DNA of 64,000 bases from Methanobacteriota archaeon (GCA_002718195.1 PBDU01000006.1:1-64000); one strand, 5' to 3'; positions 9,203 to 18,798 are shown, counted from the first letter of the stretch. Made by a program: numbers and translations. The notes: a model not told the origin generated them from the sequence alone.

Positions 9203-9390
9203 GAGTATTCTAACAACCTCTAAGGATATAATTGTTGTTCTTTTTGCTCATTCCAAAATCAAGACATAATCAGTCAATTTGTTTCCAGATAAAGGAGTTT
9301 ATTGATAATTTTAGCCGAATTATGATAAATTTCTGAATCGTTTTCTCGCTGTTTTTGGTTACTTAATCCGAAAAATAGTCGCGCATGCAC

Positions 9391-9397
9391 ATATAAG
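9391..9397 (+). promoter_or_regulatory. TATA box, leaderless start
   Basis: ATATAAG is centred about 26 nt before the ATG at 9420. Transcription would begin at or next to the start codon. This is one of the clearest examples of the leaderless arrangement in this window. Confidence 0.55.
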
Positions 9398-9419
9398 GGA
9401 GGAAATTTTTCTCAGCAAC

Positions 9420-10766
9420 ATGGCAGATGATGAAGACATACCCACCGATGAGGAATTTTCATTCAAATTATCATATGATGAGGATGAAGAGTTAATCGAA
9501 AGTTTGACCCAGGCAAAGGATAACGGAAAGTTAGATTCTCATCTCAAGAATTTGTTGAGACTAGGACATAGCGTTTATTTGGCAGCGACCTTCCAAACTA
9601 GCGCAGATTCTCTTGATTCACTTATGAAGCCACTAGACAGCAGAATGGTTCAACTTGAAGGGATGGTTGACCGCTTATTGACAGGAGTTCAAGGATCCTC
9701 AACCAAGGGAGAGGTTGGTGAACAAATTGTCAAAGGTCATTTGCAGACTGCTTTTTCCGGAACAAAAGGAGACCAATTCGAGTCAATTGCTGATGAGAAC
9801 AGAACGATGGATATTAGGGCTTCAATGATGCTTGAGTCCAATTCAGGAACACCAGTAGCAGTAAATGCACTGATTGAATCAAAGTTGTACGAGAAAACGG
9901 TTGGTCAAGGAGAAGTTGACAAGTTTTGGAGAGACTTAATGGGCGCTAGTGAGCAATTCGGTCTCTTCGTATCATTGAATAAATCCATTGCTAACCAATC
10001 AGATTGTGTAAAGGTGGAAGTAAGATCTGGAAAGTATGCAATTCTAGTTTACAACGAGAACCAAGACCAAATGAGGCATCTAGTCGCTTATGCTCTTTTG
10101 AGAGAAATTGCAAGACTAGTAATCATTCAAGGCAAAGCAATCAAAGCATCAAAATCTGATGTTGTAACCACTTTACTTGAGGATTTGACTGCAGATATTG
10201 ATATCATTACCAAGGAGTTATCCCAACTTGGAGAAATCGAGACTGCAGCTGGAAAAATCATCAAGGCAGCTGGTGAACATGTCGGAACTATTTACAAATC
10301 AACAGGCATGATTAGGGTAGCAATTGAGCAAGGAATCAACAGCATTAACAGAGATATCAGCAAGGCTGCTGGTGAATTGTCAGATGAAGGAATGAAATTA
10401 CTAGATTTCCAACAGAGTGTTTGGACGCCTGTAGTCAAGAAGGCAGCGAGTCACTATGCTGCACATTTGACCGCAATGAGAGTCAGTATTCTAGCGATGA
10501 ATGAATTAGTTCCAATGGAGGTTGACGAATCGGGGGCTAATCTGATTCTGAATTTCAAGGATGCTAATGGAGAATATGTTAGCCTAGAATTCCAAAGCAG
10601 TCAGATAAGTATCAAGTTTGACTATGATGGAGATGTACCTGATGGAATTCCTGGTAAAACTAAGGATGGACAGATGGTTATAGGGCTTAACAAGAAAGCC
10701 GCAACTATTGGAGAAGTTAACTGGCAAAAATTGGGCGAAATGATGCTTGACGCTCTTCCTCAGTAA
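9420..10766 (+). CDS. Predicted PD-(D/E)XK-fold coiled-coil protein
   Basis: A 448-aa soluble protein, not recognised as a named family. The N-terminus is acidic, followed by helices. A region at about 95-200 then looks like a restriction-endonuclease fold: K-G-E-V-G-E (96-101), an isolated Asp in M-D-I-R (131), then I-E-S-K (E153, K155) and a Q shortly after. These match the E...D...ExK order of the PD-(D/E)XK core and resemble the core of RmuC, which is also encoded in this window. The C-terminal half is largely helical or coiled-coil (230-350) and ends in a small beta region. Nuclease activity is inference. Confidence 0.6.
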   Translation: MADDEDIPTDEEFSFKLSYDEDEELIESLTQAKDNGKLDSHLKNLLRLGHSVYLAATFQTSADSLDSLMKPLDSRMVQLEGMVDRLLTGVQGSSTKGEVGEQIVKGHLQTAFSGTKGDQFESIADENRTMDIRASMMLESNSGTPVAVNALIESKLYEKTVGQGEVDKFWRDLMGASEQFGLFVSLNKSIANQSDCVKVEVRSGKYAILVYNENQDQMRHLVAYALLREIARLVIIQGKAIKASKSDVVTTLLEDLTADIDIITKELSQLGEIETAAGKIIKAAGEHVGTIYKSTGMIRVAIEQGINSINRDISKAAGELSDEGMKLLDFQQSVWTPVVKKAASHYAAHLTAMRVSILAMNELVPMEVDESGANLILNFKDANGEYVSLEFQSSQISIKFDYDGDVPDGIPGKTKDGQMVIGLNKKAATIGEVNWQKLGEMMLDALPQ

Positions 10767-10790
10767 GCTAATTTGCTGGAAATAGCGTCG

Positions 10791-11261
10791 CTATTCTGCT
10801 TTCCTGAGCATCAGGTTAACCGAGTAAGTTTCGTGATGCAATTCACCTATTTTCTCGAAATCAAATCTGCCATGAAAGCGCATGCTAGCAAGATTTGGTG
10901 GGTTAAGTGATACCTCAGCAGCAATTTGTTTGCTCGAGTATTCGATAATGTGTGAATAAAGTCTGCTTCCGATTCCTTTGTCTCGGTGTATTTGGGCTAC
11001 AGCGATTCGATCTACATACAAGAAATCAGCCATATTCTCATTGAACCAAGCATAGTTGAGGCTACCATATTCGGTAGCAGGTGGAAGACAAATAACGTAT
11101 CCTAATAGCTCTCCATCTTCGTATGCACCAACTGAAATTTCAGAATATTCAAGCAAATTCAACAAGCCTTGCTCATCGACTTTGCCAGTTCCAGGCAAGC
11201 CTTGTTCATTGATTTCCCACATCTCTTGGACATCAGAGTCGCTAAGTTCTCTAATTTCCAT
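10791..11261 (-). CDS. GNAT-family N-acetyltransferase
   Basis: A 156-aa protein with the GCN5-related fold. A beta strand with V-D-R-I-A-V is followed by the acetyl-CoA pyrophosphate loop R-D-K-G-I-G (the R/Q-x-x-G-x-G/A motif, about residues 93-98) and the helix L-Y-S-H-I-I. The C-terminal part has the usual N-P-x-N then hydrophobic strand ending (F-E-K-I-G-E-L). It probably acetylates an amine on a small molecule or protein. The substrate is not predictable. It is convergent with the preceding gene. Confidence 0.85.
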   Translation of the reverse strand: MEIRELSDSDVQEMWEINEQGLPGTGKVDEQGLLNLLEYSEISVGAYEDGELLGYVICLPPATEYGSLNYAWFNENMADFLYVDRIAVAQIHRDKGIGSRLYSHIIEYSSKQIAAEVSLNPPNLASMRFHGRFDFEKIGELHHETYSVNLMLRKAE

Positions 11262-11337
11262 GACAAGCCCTTTGGGTTGACTTCAATAATTATTTTCGAG
11301 GATAAGGCTTGGTTATCGCTATGCTTGAGTCGAGAAG

Positions 11338-12660
11338 TTATTGAGAAATCTCTCTTCGTTTCTGTGATTTGATAATTTCAGTTCCATCGAATCTTCTAGC
11401 ATAGACCTTGAAGTGGTCTGGTCCTTGAATTCCATATTGTCTCTCTTCTTGGCTGTGACCTGGACCATACACGATACGATTTCCGCCTCTTGGCGTCCAT
11501 CCATCTGAGCAAATTTCAACACGATCTGAGTAGAATCCATCAGTGTAATCTCCCGGTTTTAAGTGTTCCAATGAAGAGTCATCATGCATTTTTACGCTGG
11601 TAGTTTTCTCTAATTGGAGAGTTCTTTGAGTCGGTCCAAATTGCTCATTCCAATCCATTTTTGCAACGATTTTCTGAATATGTCTTGGCTCATTTGCAGT
11701 AGCCATAATCGCTTCTTCACTTTGCAAAACAACTCCAGCCATCCGCAATTGTCTTCTCTTTCTCAATTGCTTTGTCATCTCCTTTCTTCGCTCTGTCTTT
11801 AGCACCGATAAGCCCCAGTGTTCCCCGACAGTGGATTCCCTACGTGTAGGGAGGTCAAACCATCTTTCACTGCGTAGTGTGGTTTGTTTGACTACCCTGA
11901 GGGTATCGATATTTATGGCTGCAATTCCAGGTGAGACGTGATTGAATGCTCCAACATCCATAGCAATCCATGCAGGTCTTCCATCATCGAGAGTCATGTT
12001 TGAGGCAGCGACTTGTCCAGGGCAAGGACCTACTTTGGTAGTAGTAGAGTGCCCAAATAGAATGGTTCTGTTTGGATCGATTGGAGAATGGTGCTCATAG
12101 AATCTCTTTCTAATCCAGAGCATTTCTTTATCGCCTTGAGCATCTGGAGGCATTCTTGGATCATAGCCAGCGTGTACTAGTCTAACATCATCTAAAACGA
12201 TGTGATTTGGTAACTGGTCCATCCACATCAGGTCATCCCAGAATCTTGCCTTAGCTTCCCAAAGGTCCCCTTTTGCTCTAACGATGTAAGAGCCCCAAGT
12301 CGAGTTTCCTCCACGCTCAAGCCAAGGTTTCCACAATTCGATTTGTCCTTTTTCTTGAGCACAGCGAATTGCCATTTGCTCATGGTTTCCTCTCAAGCAG
12401 ATGATTCGCTCATCACTGCGGATGAATTCGATTAGACCGGCTGAGTCTGGTCCTCTATCGATCATGTCGCCTAAACAGATGATTCGGTCTTGGCTTGTGA
12501 GGTTGAGGCGATGAACTAGGGCTCTAAAGGTGGCTAAGTGTCCGTGAATATCACCCACTGCCCAGACTTTGTGTCCGTCTTCAATACGTGCTTGCAGGTC
12601 AGCCTCAAGTCCTCCATCCCTCATTGAGGGTCCTAATGGTAAATCCAATGAGCAACTCAT
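11338..12660 (-). CDS. PPP-family metallophosphatase with long C-terminal extension
   Basis: The catalytic half (about residues 20-240) has every PPP metal motif: G-D-I-H-G-H, G-D-M-I-D-R-G, R-G-N-H-E, then V-H-A-G and F-G-H-S. Such enzymes dephosphorylate Ser/Thr/Tyr or cleave Ap4A (ApaH/PrpE type). The remaining roughly 190 residues form a basic helical stretch and a Trp/Tyr/Gly-rich end that I cannot assign. I chose ATG 12660 because CAGGGA lies 5 nt upstream and the phosphatase domain follows closely. The longer ATG start at 12699 adds a Gly/Pro leader with no ribosome site. 440 aa is long for the family. Confidence 0.82.
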   Translation of the reverse strand: MSCSLDLPLGPSMRDGGLEADLQARIEDGHKVWAVGDIHGHLATFRALVHRLNLTSQDRIICLGDMIDRGPDSAGLIEFIRSDERIICLRGNHEQMAIRCAQEKGQIELWKPWLERGGNSTWGSYIVRAKGDLWEAKARFWDDLMWMDQLPNHIVLDDVRLVHAGYDPRMPPDAQGDKEMLWIRKRFYEHHSPIDPNRTILFGHSTTTKVGPCPGQVAASNMTLDDGRPAWIAMDVGAFNHVSPGIAAINIDTLRVVKQTTLRSERWFDLPTRRESTVGEHWGLSVLKTERRKEMTKQLRKRRQLRMAGVVLQSEEAIMATANEPRHIQKIVAKMDWNEQFGPTQRTLQLEKTTSVKMHDDSSLEHLKPGDYTDGFYSDRVEICSDGWTPRGGNRIVYGPGHSQEERQYGIQGPDHFKVYARRFDGTEIIKSQKRREISQ

Positions 12661-12829
12661 CTGAATCCCTGGCAAGATTCCTCTTCCCGACCCATCCATT
12701 CTTCAGTAGTTATATTGTCTTCTGTCAGAAATTGAGACAAAAGTGGTGTTTTTGCGACCTTTTTGGGTTTTTCCAAACTTCATAGAAGTATGTAATTTCC
12801 ATAGTTCTAGTTCATATTGTTATTTTTTA

Positions 12830-13258
12830 TCAGACTTCATGAACTCTGTAAATCACAGACCAGCTTATGACTTCAAATCCTTGGTCACCCCAAGCATGAT
12901 TGGTTTTACATTCATCTTGAAACACATAGCAACCAGAGTAATTACCACCAAATATAGGGGAGAAACCAGGTACTAACCATCCTTCAGAATCTTCTGAAAT
13001 CGTAAACGCTGTCATCGTTACGTACTCTTCTCTACTCCCGTTTCCATATTCATCCCAATAAAGGACTTGTGCATATGATGAATAAATTTCCAACCATTCT
13101 GAATTATCTAGTTCGATATTCCATGTCGAATTACCATCCCCGGTGTCATTTATCCAAGTCGGTCCATCATCAGGAGAAGAGACATCATTTTCCCCTATGC
13201 AACCTGATAAGGATAGCGAGGCGATGAGGAGAACCACAATCTGTGATTTTAGTTTCAT
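12830..13258 (-). CDS. Small predicted lipoprotein
   Basis: A 142-aa protein beginning with a Lys-led hydrophobic signal and a lipobox L-S-G-C (Cys20), followed by an acidic Gly/Asp/Trp-rich linker and a small beta-rich domain. Two further Cys (in S-G-C-Y and D-E-C-K) could form a disulfide. No family recognised. It shares the lipoprotein signal style of the proteins at 6636-8951 and 27396-28139, so it is expected on the outer face of the membrane. Confidence 0.65.
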   Translation of the reverse strand: MKLKSQIVVLLIASLSLSGCIGENDVSSPDDGPTWINDTGDGNSTWNIELDNSEWLEIYSSYAQVLYWDEYGNGSREEYVTMTAFTISEDSEGWLVPGFSPIFGGNYSGCYVFQDECKTNHAWGDQGFEVISWSVIYRVHEV

Positions 13259-13341
13259 GGATTTACGACTCTCTTATTACATTTAATGGATTCCCGGGAT
13301 CGATGTCCAAATTAAATAAACTAAGCAGGATATGAGGGTTA

Positions 13342-13569
13342 ATGAGATTTAATCGGGATAAAGCCAAGACTCGTTATGGTATTGAATCTCTTCATGGAGC
13401 ACCTCACAAACCATTCCTAATTTTGTCGATACTACAATTGATTGAGGAAGATGAAATCTCATCAAATTTTATTGAGTTGAATTCAAAATTAGAGGCTGCA
13501 AGAGGTTTCCAGGTCTTATTCTGTGATACCCACCAAAACTGCATCAACTCGCCTGAGTCTACTAATTAG
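13342..13569 (+). pseudogene. N-terminal fragment of HNH restriction-endonuclease-like protein
   Basis: A 75-aa frame carrying the motif A-P-H-K-P-F-L-I-L-S-I-L followed by an acidic helix and I-E-L-N-S-K-L. This is the usual N-terminal domain of putative HNH restriction endonucleases (COG3440-like), which are normally about 250-350 aa. Everything after the first domain, including the HNH nuclease motif, is missing: the frame ends in a Cys/His-containing tail and a stop, and the next gene begins about 100 bp later. Best read as a deletion remnant of a mobile defence gene. An independent small DNA-binding protein is less likely. Confidence 0.5.
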
Positions 13570-13671
13570 TGATGGGTTATTTGCTTATTCGTAATTTTAA
13601 ATTAACAAAAAACTGTACTCTAATCAGATTGAAGGAGATTAGTGGAGCTAAATCATTCTTAATCTAAGAAA

Positions 13672-16600
13672 TTAGAGGTTGCGCCTGTACTTTCCACCGA
13701 CATTAAACAGCGCCTCAGTAATCTGTCCTAGAGTCGCATACTTCGTGGTCTCCATCAATTCCTCAAACACATTTCCTTGAGCCCTTGAAACTTCTTGCAG
13801 CCTCTTGAGCATCTCTGCAGTCTTGTCTGCCTCAGCCTCTTTTTGAGCATTGATTCTATCCAAGCAAGCCTGCTTTTCCTCCGGAGTCGCTCTTGCTAAT
13901 TCCATATCGAACTGATCAGCATTCTCTTCAGTCAACTCTGCAGCATTAGGATTCTGGAAAGTATTCACTCCAATAATCGGCAAAGTTCCATCGTGCTTTA
14001 GATGCTCATAATACATCGACTCATCCTGAATCTTGCCTCTTTGATACATTGTCTCCATTGCACCCAAAACGCCACCTCTGCGGCTTATTGCCTCGAACTC
14101 TGACAGCACTGCTTGTTCTACCAAATCGGTCAATTCCTCAACGATGTAAGAGCCTTGCATCGGATTTTCAGTCTTAGTCCATCCGCTTTCCTTGTTGACA
14201 ATCAACTGAATTGCCAATGCTCTTCTCACTGATTCTTCTGTAGGAGTTGTGATTGCCTCATCATATGCATTGGTGTGCAGAGAGTTAGCATTGTCTTGGA
14301 TAGCCAATAGTGCTTGTAAGGTCGTCCTGATATCATTGAAATCAATCTCTTGAGCGTGTAGGCTTCTTCCGGAAGTTTGAATGTGATACTTTAGTTTCTG
14401 AGACCTCTCATCAGCTCCATACAAGTCACGCATCGCTACGGACCAAATTCTTCTAGCAACCCTTCCAATTACAGTATATTCAGGGTCCAATCCATTGGAG
14501 AAGAAGAAGGATAAATTTGGTGCAAACTTGTTGATATCCATACCTCTGCTTCTGTAGTATTCAACATAGGTGAAACCATTTGCTAGGGTAAATGCCAATT
14601 GAGTGATCGGATTTGCTCCTGCTTCAGCGATGTGGTATCCAGAAATACTTACTGAATAGTGGTTTCTTACTCCGTGGTCAATGTAGTATTGCTGTACATC
14701 ACCCATTAATTTCAAGGCAAAAGGAGTTGAGAAAATACAGGTATTTTGTGCCTGGTCTTCTTTCAAGATATCAGCTTGAACAGTTCCTCTAACTGTAGCC
14801 AAAGTCCTTGCTTTAATCTCTGCATAAACATCTGCTGGAACTAAGTCTTCGCCACGCAAACCAACGGTTGCAATTCCAAATCCATTGTGTCCTTCAGGTA
14901 GATCTCCTCTGTATTGATTCTCAGAAATTTGTAGCGGCTCTCCTTTTTCAGCCAGGTATGCCTCAACTTGCTGGTCGATTGCAGCATTCAAGAAGAAAGC
15001 AAGAATGATTGGAGCAGGACCGTTAATTGTCATGCTCACACTGGTGTTCTTATCACACAAATCAAATCCAGAGTATAGCCTCTTGGCATCATCAATGCTA
15101 GCGATAGAAACTCCAGAGTTCCCAACCTTACCCCAAACATCTGGGCGCAATTCTGGGTCTCTTCCGTACAGAGTTACAGAGTCAAAAGCCGTGGATAATC
15201 TGACATAAGGAGCACCTCTAGACAGATAATGGAATCTGCGGTTTGTCCTTTCAGCCTCTCCTTCTCCAGCAAACATCCTAGCCGACAACTCATCTTGTCG
15301 CTTGAACGGGAAAACGCCAGCAGTGTATGGAAAAGAGCCAGGAATATTTTCTCTTCCTAGCCATGAGAACAAGTCGCCTCTATCAGTTCCTCTTGGAAGA
15401 GCAACTTTTGGAATTTGAGAATGTGCAAGTGATTCAGTAGTTGTGGGGACCTTGAATGGTTTTCCACGTACGTAGTAAGTGAATTCACCACTTCTGTATT
15501 CTTCTGCTACCTTGTCAAATGTTTCCAGTTCAGCCATTGCAGCAATTACATCTTCATCTTCTAGAACCTCATCGATATTGGCTTGAATCTCATCAGCAAC
15601 AGCACTAGACCCTTTGTTGGAAGCATGTGCTTGAGCGGTTTGTAAATGCTGAACCAGCCTTACCTTTTCTGCAACCTCGTCTCTGCTTGAGTGATAATCT
15701 CTAACAGTCTCTGCAATTTCATTGAGGTAGTGAACTCTCTCTGGTGGGATAACACCTTTTGTCTCACCTACTTCGCCCATAGGTTCGCTTGAATTCAATG
15801 ATGTTCCGCTTTGGTTAACGATTCCAGCCAAGCGATGCCATAATAGATCCACTCCAGCATCTGCAAATTGACTAGCAATTGTCGGCACTACCGGCAATTC
15901 CTCATCGCTTTGAGTAAACATGTTTCTGTTTCGTCTTACTTGCTTGCGGATTGCACGAAGCGCATCCTCGCTTCCTCTCTTCTCAAACTTGTTTAGCACA
16001 ACTAAGTCTGCTACATCGAGCATCTCGATTTTCTCTAACTGAGTATGTGCTCCGAATTCTGCCGTCATGACGTAAAGTGAATTATCTGCAACTGAGGTAA
16101 TCGCATCTGAGCCTTGCCCAATTCCGCTTGTTTCACAGAAAATAAGGTCAAATCCAACTGCCTTTGCAACTGCGATTGCTCGGTCCAGGTGAGCAGAGAT
16201 TTCGCTACCAGATCCTCTGCTAGCAAGAGAGCGCATGTATAGATTGGAATTAGATAATGAGTTCATTCTAATTCTGTCACCTAGAAGCGCTCCTCCGGTT
16301 CTCTTTCTAGTTGGGTCAACGCAAAGAAGAGCCACTTTCAGATCTGGATTATCCCTTTGAATCCTGAGCATTAACTCATCGAGAAGACTTGACTTTCCTG
16401 CTCCACCAGTTCCGGTAAAACCGATGACAGGAACTGTTTTTCCATCACTACTTCTAACCGCTTCAAGAGTTGAATTGAAAATCTCATCACTTGCATTCTC
16501 GCTGATGGTCATCATCAAACCAACAAGATCTGTTTGCTCTGGAGTAATTGGAGAATTCAGCCTAGCGATTCTTTCTTCATTGATTAGGTCAACTTGGATT

Positions 16601-17037
16601 GCTTGACCCATTAGGTGGTGTATCATTCCGAACAATCCCATCTTTCTGCCATCATCTGGAGAGTAGATTTTGGTGATTCCTTTCGAGTGAAGTTCCTTGA
16701 TTTCAGGAGGGGTAATCGTTCCTCCTCCTCCACCGAAAATCTTGATGTGTTCACATCCCGCTTCATCCAGAAGTTGACGGATGTAAGTGAAATATTCAAT
16801 GTGTCCTCCTTGATAAGAAGTGAGTGCAACAGCGTGTGCATCCTCTTGAATAGCACAATCAACAACCGCTTGCGCACTGATGTCATGACCCAAGTGGATA
16901 ACTTCTGCTCCGCTGGATTGAATCAATCTGCGAATGACGTTAATCGCAGCATCATGTCCATCGAATAGAGAGGCAGCGGTAATCACTCTGACGGGACCTG
17001 TGCTAGTGGTGAACACCGGGGATTCTTCCTCAGCCAT
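13672..17037 (-). CDS. icmF: Isobutyryl-CoA mutase, fused form (IcmF)
   Basis: A 1121-aa fusion of three parts. The N-terminal B12-binding domain (about 15-140) has D-G-H-D-A-A as the DxHxxG-type motif. A MeaB/ArgK-type G-protein chaperone (about 200-430) has Walker A G-T-G-G-A-G-K-S and E-T-S-G-I-G-Q. The C-terminal acyl-CoA mutase TIM barrel (about 555-1121) has the IcmF-type G-V-F-P-F-K-R and M-F-A-G-E-G-E segments rather than the methylmalonyl-CoA mutase version. It isomerises isobutyryl-CoA to n-butyryl-CoA (related enzymes also isovaleryl- to pivalyl-CoA) using adenosylcobalamin. The G4 loop reads N-K-F-E, not N-K-x-D. I chose ATG 17037; a GTG seven codons upstream (17058) is also open. 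Confidence 0.9.
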   Translation of the reverse strand: MAEEESPVFTTSTGPVRVITAASLFDGHDAAINVIRRLIQSSGAEVIHLGHDISAQAVVDCAIQEDAHAVALTSYQGGHIEYFTYIRQLLDEAGCEHIKIFGGGGGTITPPEIKELHSKGITKIYSPDDGRKMGLFGMIHHLMGQAIQVDLINEERIARLNSPITPEQTDLVGLMMTISENASDEIFNSTLEAVRSSDGKTVPVIGFTGTGGAGKSSLLDELMLRIQRDNPDLKVALLCVDPTRKRTGGALLGDRIRMNSLSNSNLYMRSLASRGSGSEISAHLDRAIAVAKAVGFDLIFCETSGIGQGSDAITSVADNSLYVMTAEFGAHTQLEKIEMLDVADLVVLNKFEKRGSEDALRAIRKQVRRNRNMFTQSDEELPVVPTIASQFADAGVDLLWHRLAGIVNQSGTSLNSSEPMGEVGETKGVIPPERVHYLNEIAETVRDYHSSRDEVAEKVRLVQHLQTAQAHASNKGSSAVADEIQANIDEVLEDEDVIAAMAELETFDKVAEEYRSGEFTYYVRGKPFKVPTTTESLAHSQIPKVALPRGTDRGDLFSWLGRENIPGSFPYTAGVFPFKRQDELSARMFAGEGEAERTNRRFHYLSRGAPYVRLSTAFDSVTLYGRDPELRPDVWGKVGNSGVSIASIDDAKRLYSGFDLCDKNTSVSMTINGPAPIILAFFLNAAIDQQVEAYLAEKGEPLQISENQYRGDLPEGHNGFGIATVGLRGEDLVPADVYAEIKARTLATVRGTVQADILKEDQAQNTCIFSTPFALKLMGDVQQYYIDHGVRNHYSVSISGYHIAEAGANPITQLAFTLANGFTYVEYYRSRGMDINKFAPNLSFFFSNGLDPEYTVIGRVARRIWSVAMRDLYGADERSQKLKYHIQTSGRSLHAQEIDFNDIRTTLQALLAIQDNANSLHTNAYDEAITTPTEESVRRALAIQLIVNKESGWTKTENPMQGSYIVEELTDLVEQAVLSEFEAISRRGGVLGAMETMYQRGKIQDESMYYEHLKHDGTLPIIGVNTFQNPNAAELTEENADQFDMELARATPEEKQACLDRINAQKEAEADKTAEMLKRLQEVSRAQGNVFEELMETTKYATLGQITEALFNVGGKYRRNL

Positions 17038-17109
17038 GTTATTGCCAGCCTTGGGCACTTCATGAAATCTTTCGCGCTAAGAAATCTATTTTCGATGCCA
17101 AAATCGGAA

Positions 17110-18798
17110 TCAGTCTTCATCATCTGGATTGTGAATTTCTCCATCAACCAACGGCGGAAGCCCCTTCTTTGCACGCACATAGTCAGTGTAATTTCCTCGG
17201 TAAACGGTGACTTTTCCATCTTGTAATTCCCAAATTGTGTTGACGACTTGGTCTAGGAACCATCTGTCGTGAGAAACAGTCACAAGGCTTCCCTCATATC
17301 CATTGAGTGCTTCTTCTAGCGTGTCTTTGGATTCCATGTCCAAGTGGTTGGTAGGCTCGTCCATCAAAAGCAGGTTATTGTCTTCCAGTAGCAGTTTTAG
17401 AAGCGCAACTCTTGCTCTTTCTCCACCGCTCAAATCCTTTAGTTTAGACTTAACTTGCTCACTCTTGAATTGGAATCTTCCAAGTGCTCCACGCACTTCT
17501 CCATAGGTTAGGTCTGGTCTCAAAGCCTCGATTTGCTGTACTGGATTTTTGTCAAAATCTAGGGTTGCGTGGTCTTGATGGAAGTACCCTATTACGCATC
17601 CTGGTGCAATATCTATGCTGCCTTCTGTGAGTTTCTCATCTCCTACAATCATCTTCAGTAGTGTGGTTTTTCCTTGTCCATTTCCACCAACAATTCCAAT
17701 CCTGTCACCTTTGCGAATCTCCAAATTTTGCTTTCTTAGGATAGGTCTGTATAATCCATCAAACTTCTTAGTCGCATCTTTGAATTCAACCATGTCATTG
17801 CTTGCTTTATCGACAGCATTCAATGACAAAATCAGTGCCTTGCGCTTCTTTGGAACTCTTCCTTTCAGAGCCTTGAGCTCTTTTTGCATACGCTCGATCA
17901 TCTTGTGTTTTGCAGAGATAGACTTGTCATATTTGTTGGCTCTTTTCATCTGTTGTAGAGCACCCATTGTGTTCTTGATCTTCTTCTCTGTATTCTCGAT
18001 TTGCTCGCCTAGAGATTTTTCGAAGTTGGCTTTATTGTCGACATAAGTTGTGAAATTGCCTTTGTATTTCCAAGCATTTTTATCCTCAATTTCAACAATT
18101 CTAGTGCATACTTGGTCCAAGAAATATCTATCGTGAGATACAATTAGTTGAGCCCCTTTGAATTCTCTCAAGAATTCTTCGAGCCACTCTGTGGTTTGAA
18201 TATCTAAGTGGTTTGTAGGCTCGTCGAGGAAAATAACGTCGACTCCACCCATTCCAACTAATTGTCTTGCCAGTGCTAATTTCGCTTGCTCTCCTCCGGA
18301 TAGGGCTGAAACTTTCATGTCCATTGGGTGCTGATCTAGTCCTAATTGTGTTAGAATTCCTTTTGCAATTCCAGCAACATTTCCCCCTCCTGAGGAGGCT
18401 AATGTTTGTTGAAGTTCAGTGTATCTTTCCATTACTGGCTCCCAGTCACCTTCGTAGAACGAAGGGTCGACCATCTGTGCTTCTATGCTAGCGATTTCCT
18501 CTTCCAATTCTTGGAATTGTCTTCCTTTTCTTGACAGTTCTTCTTCGATTGTCTTATCACTCTCTTGGTCCCTTATCTGGGTAAGATATGCAATGCGAAG
18601 TCCAGGTGCGAATTCGATATCTCCAACATCTTGTTCTTGTTCAGAAATTGTGTTGAGCAGAGTGGTTTTACCTGCTCCATTGTGACCGACAATTCCTATT
18701 CTATCGCCATCATTGACAATCAGGTCGATATTTTTCAAAACATCTACGGGACCAAATGAGCGCTCTACTCCTTCTACGGTGATGAGTTGCCTGACCAT
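17110..18798 (-). CDS. ABC-F family ATPase
   Basis: A 562-aa cytosolic protein with two ABC nucleotide-binding domains and no membrane segment. Walker A motifs are G-H-N-G-A-G-K-T-T and G-G-N-G-Q-G-K-T-T. Signatures are L-S-G-G-E-Q and L-S-G-G-E-R. Walker B is F-L-D-E-P-T-N-H-L-D, then L-M-D-E-P-T-N-H-L-D. The charged linker between the domains (about 235-330) is the P-site-tRNA-interaction region of ABC-F proteins. Known members act on the ribosome (EttA, Uup-like) to relieve stalling or give antibiotic resistance. The ATG at 18798 has GGGGA six bases upstream; an earlier ATG (18822) lacks this. Confidence 0.88.
   Translation of the reverse strand: MVRQLITVEGVERSFGPVDVLKNIDLIVNDGDRIGIVGHNGAGKTTLLNTISEQEQDVGDIEFAPGLRIAYLTQIRDQESDKTIEEELSRKGRQFQELEEEIASIEAQMVDPSFYEGDWEPVMERYTELQQTLASSGGGNVAGIAKGILTQLGLDQHPMDMKVSALSGGEQAKLALARQLVGMGGVDVIFLDEPTNHLDIQTTEWLEEFLREFKGAQLIVSHDRYFLDQVCTRIVEIEDKNAWKYKGNFTTYVDNKANFEKSLGEQIENTEKKIKNTMGALQQMKRANKYDKSISAKHKMIERMQKELKALKGRVPKKRKALILSLNAVDKASNDMVEFKDATKKFDGLYRPILRKQNLEIRKGDRIGIVGGNGQGKTTLLKMIVGDEKLTEGSIDIAPGCVIGYFHQDHATLDFDKNPVQQIEALRPDLTYGEVRGALGRFQFKSEQVKSKLKDLSGGERARVALLKLLLEDNNLLLMDEPTNHLDMESKDTLEEALNGYEGSLVTVSHDRWFLDQVVNTIWELQDGKVTVYRGNYTDYVRAKKGLPPLVDGEIHNPDDED

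Noticed and set aside
12743..12976. Forward open frame of 77 codons near the small lipoprotein
   Set aside because: Mostly antisense to the lipoprotein gene, with no ribosome site or protein-like pattern.
16615..16968. Forward open frame (117 codons) opposite icmF
   Set aside because: Lies wholly antisense within the strongly supported icmF gene. Its translation has no recognisable domain.
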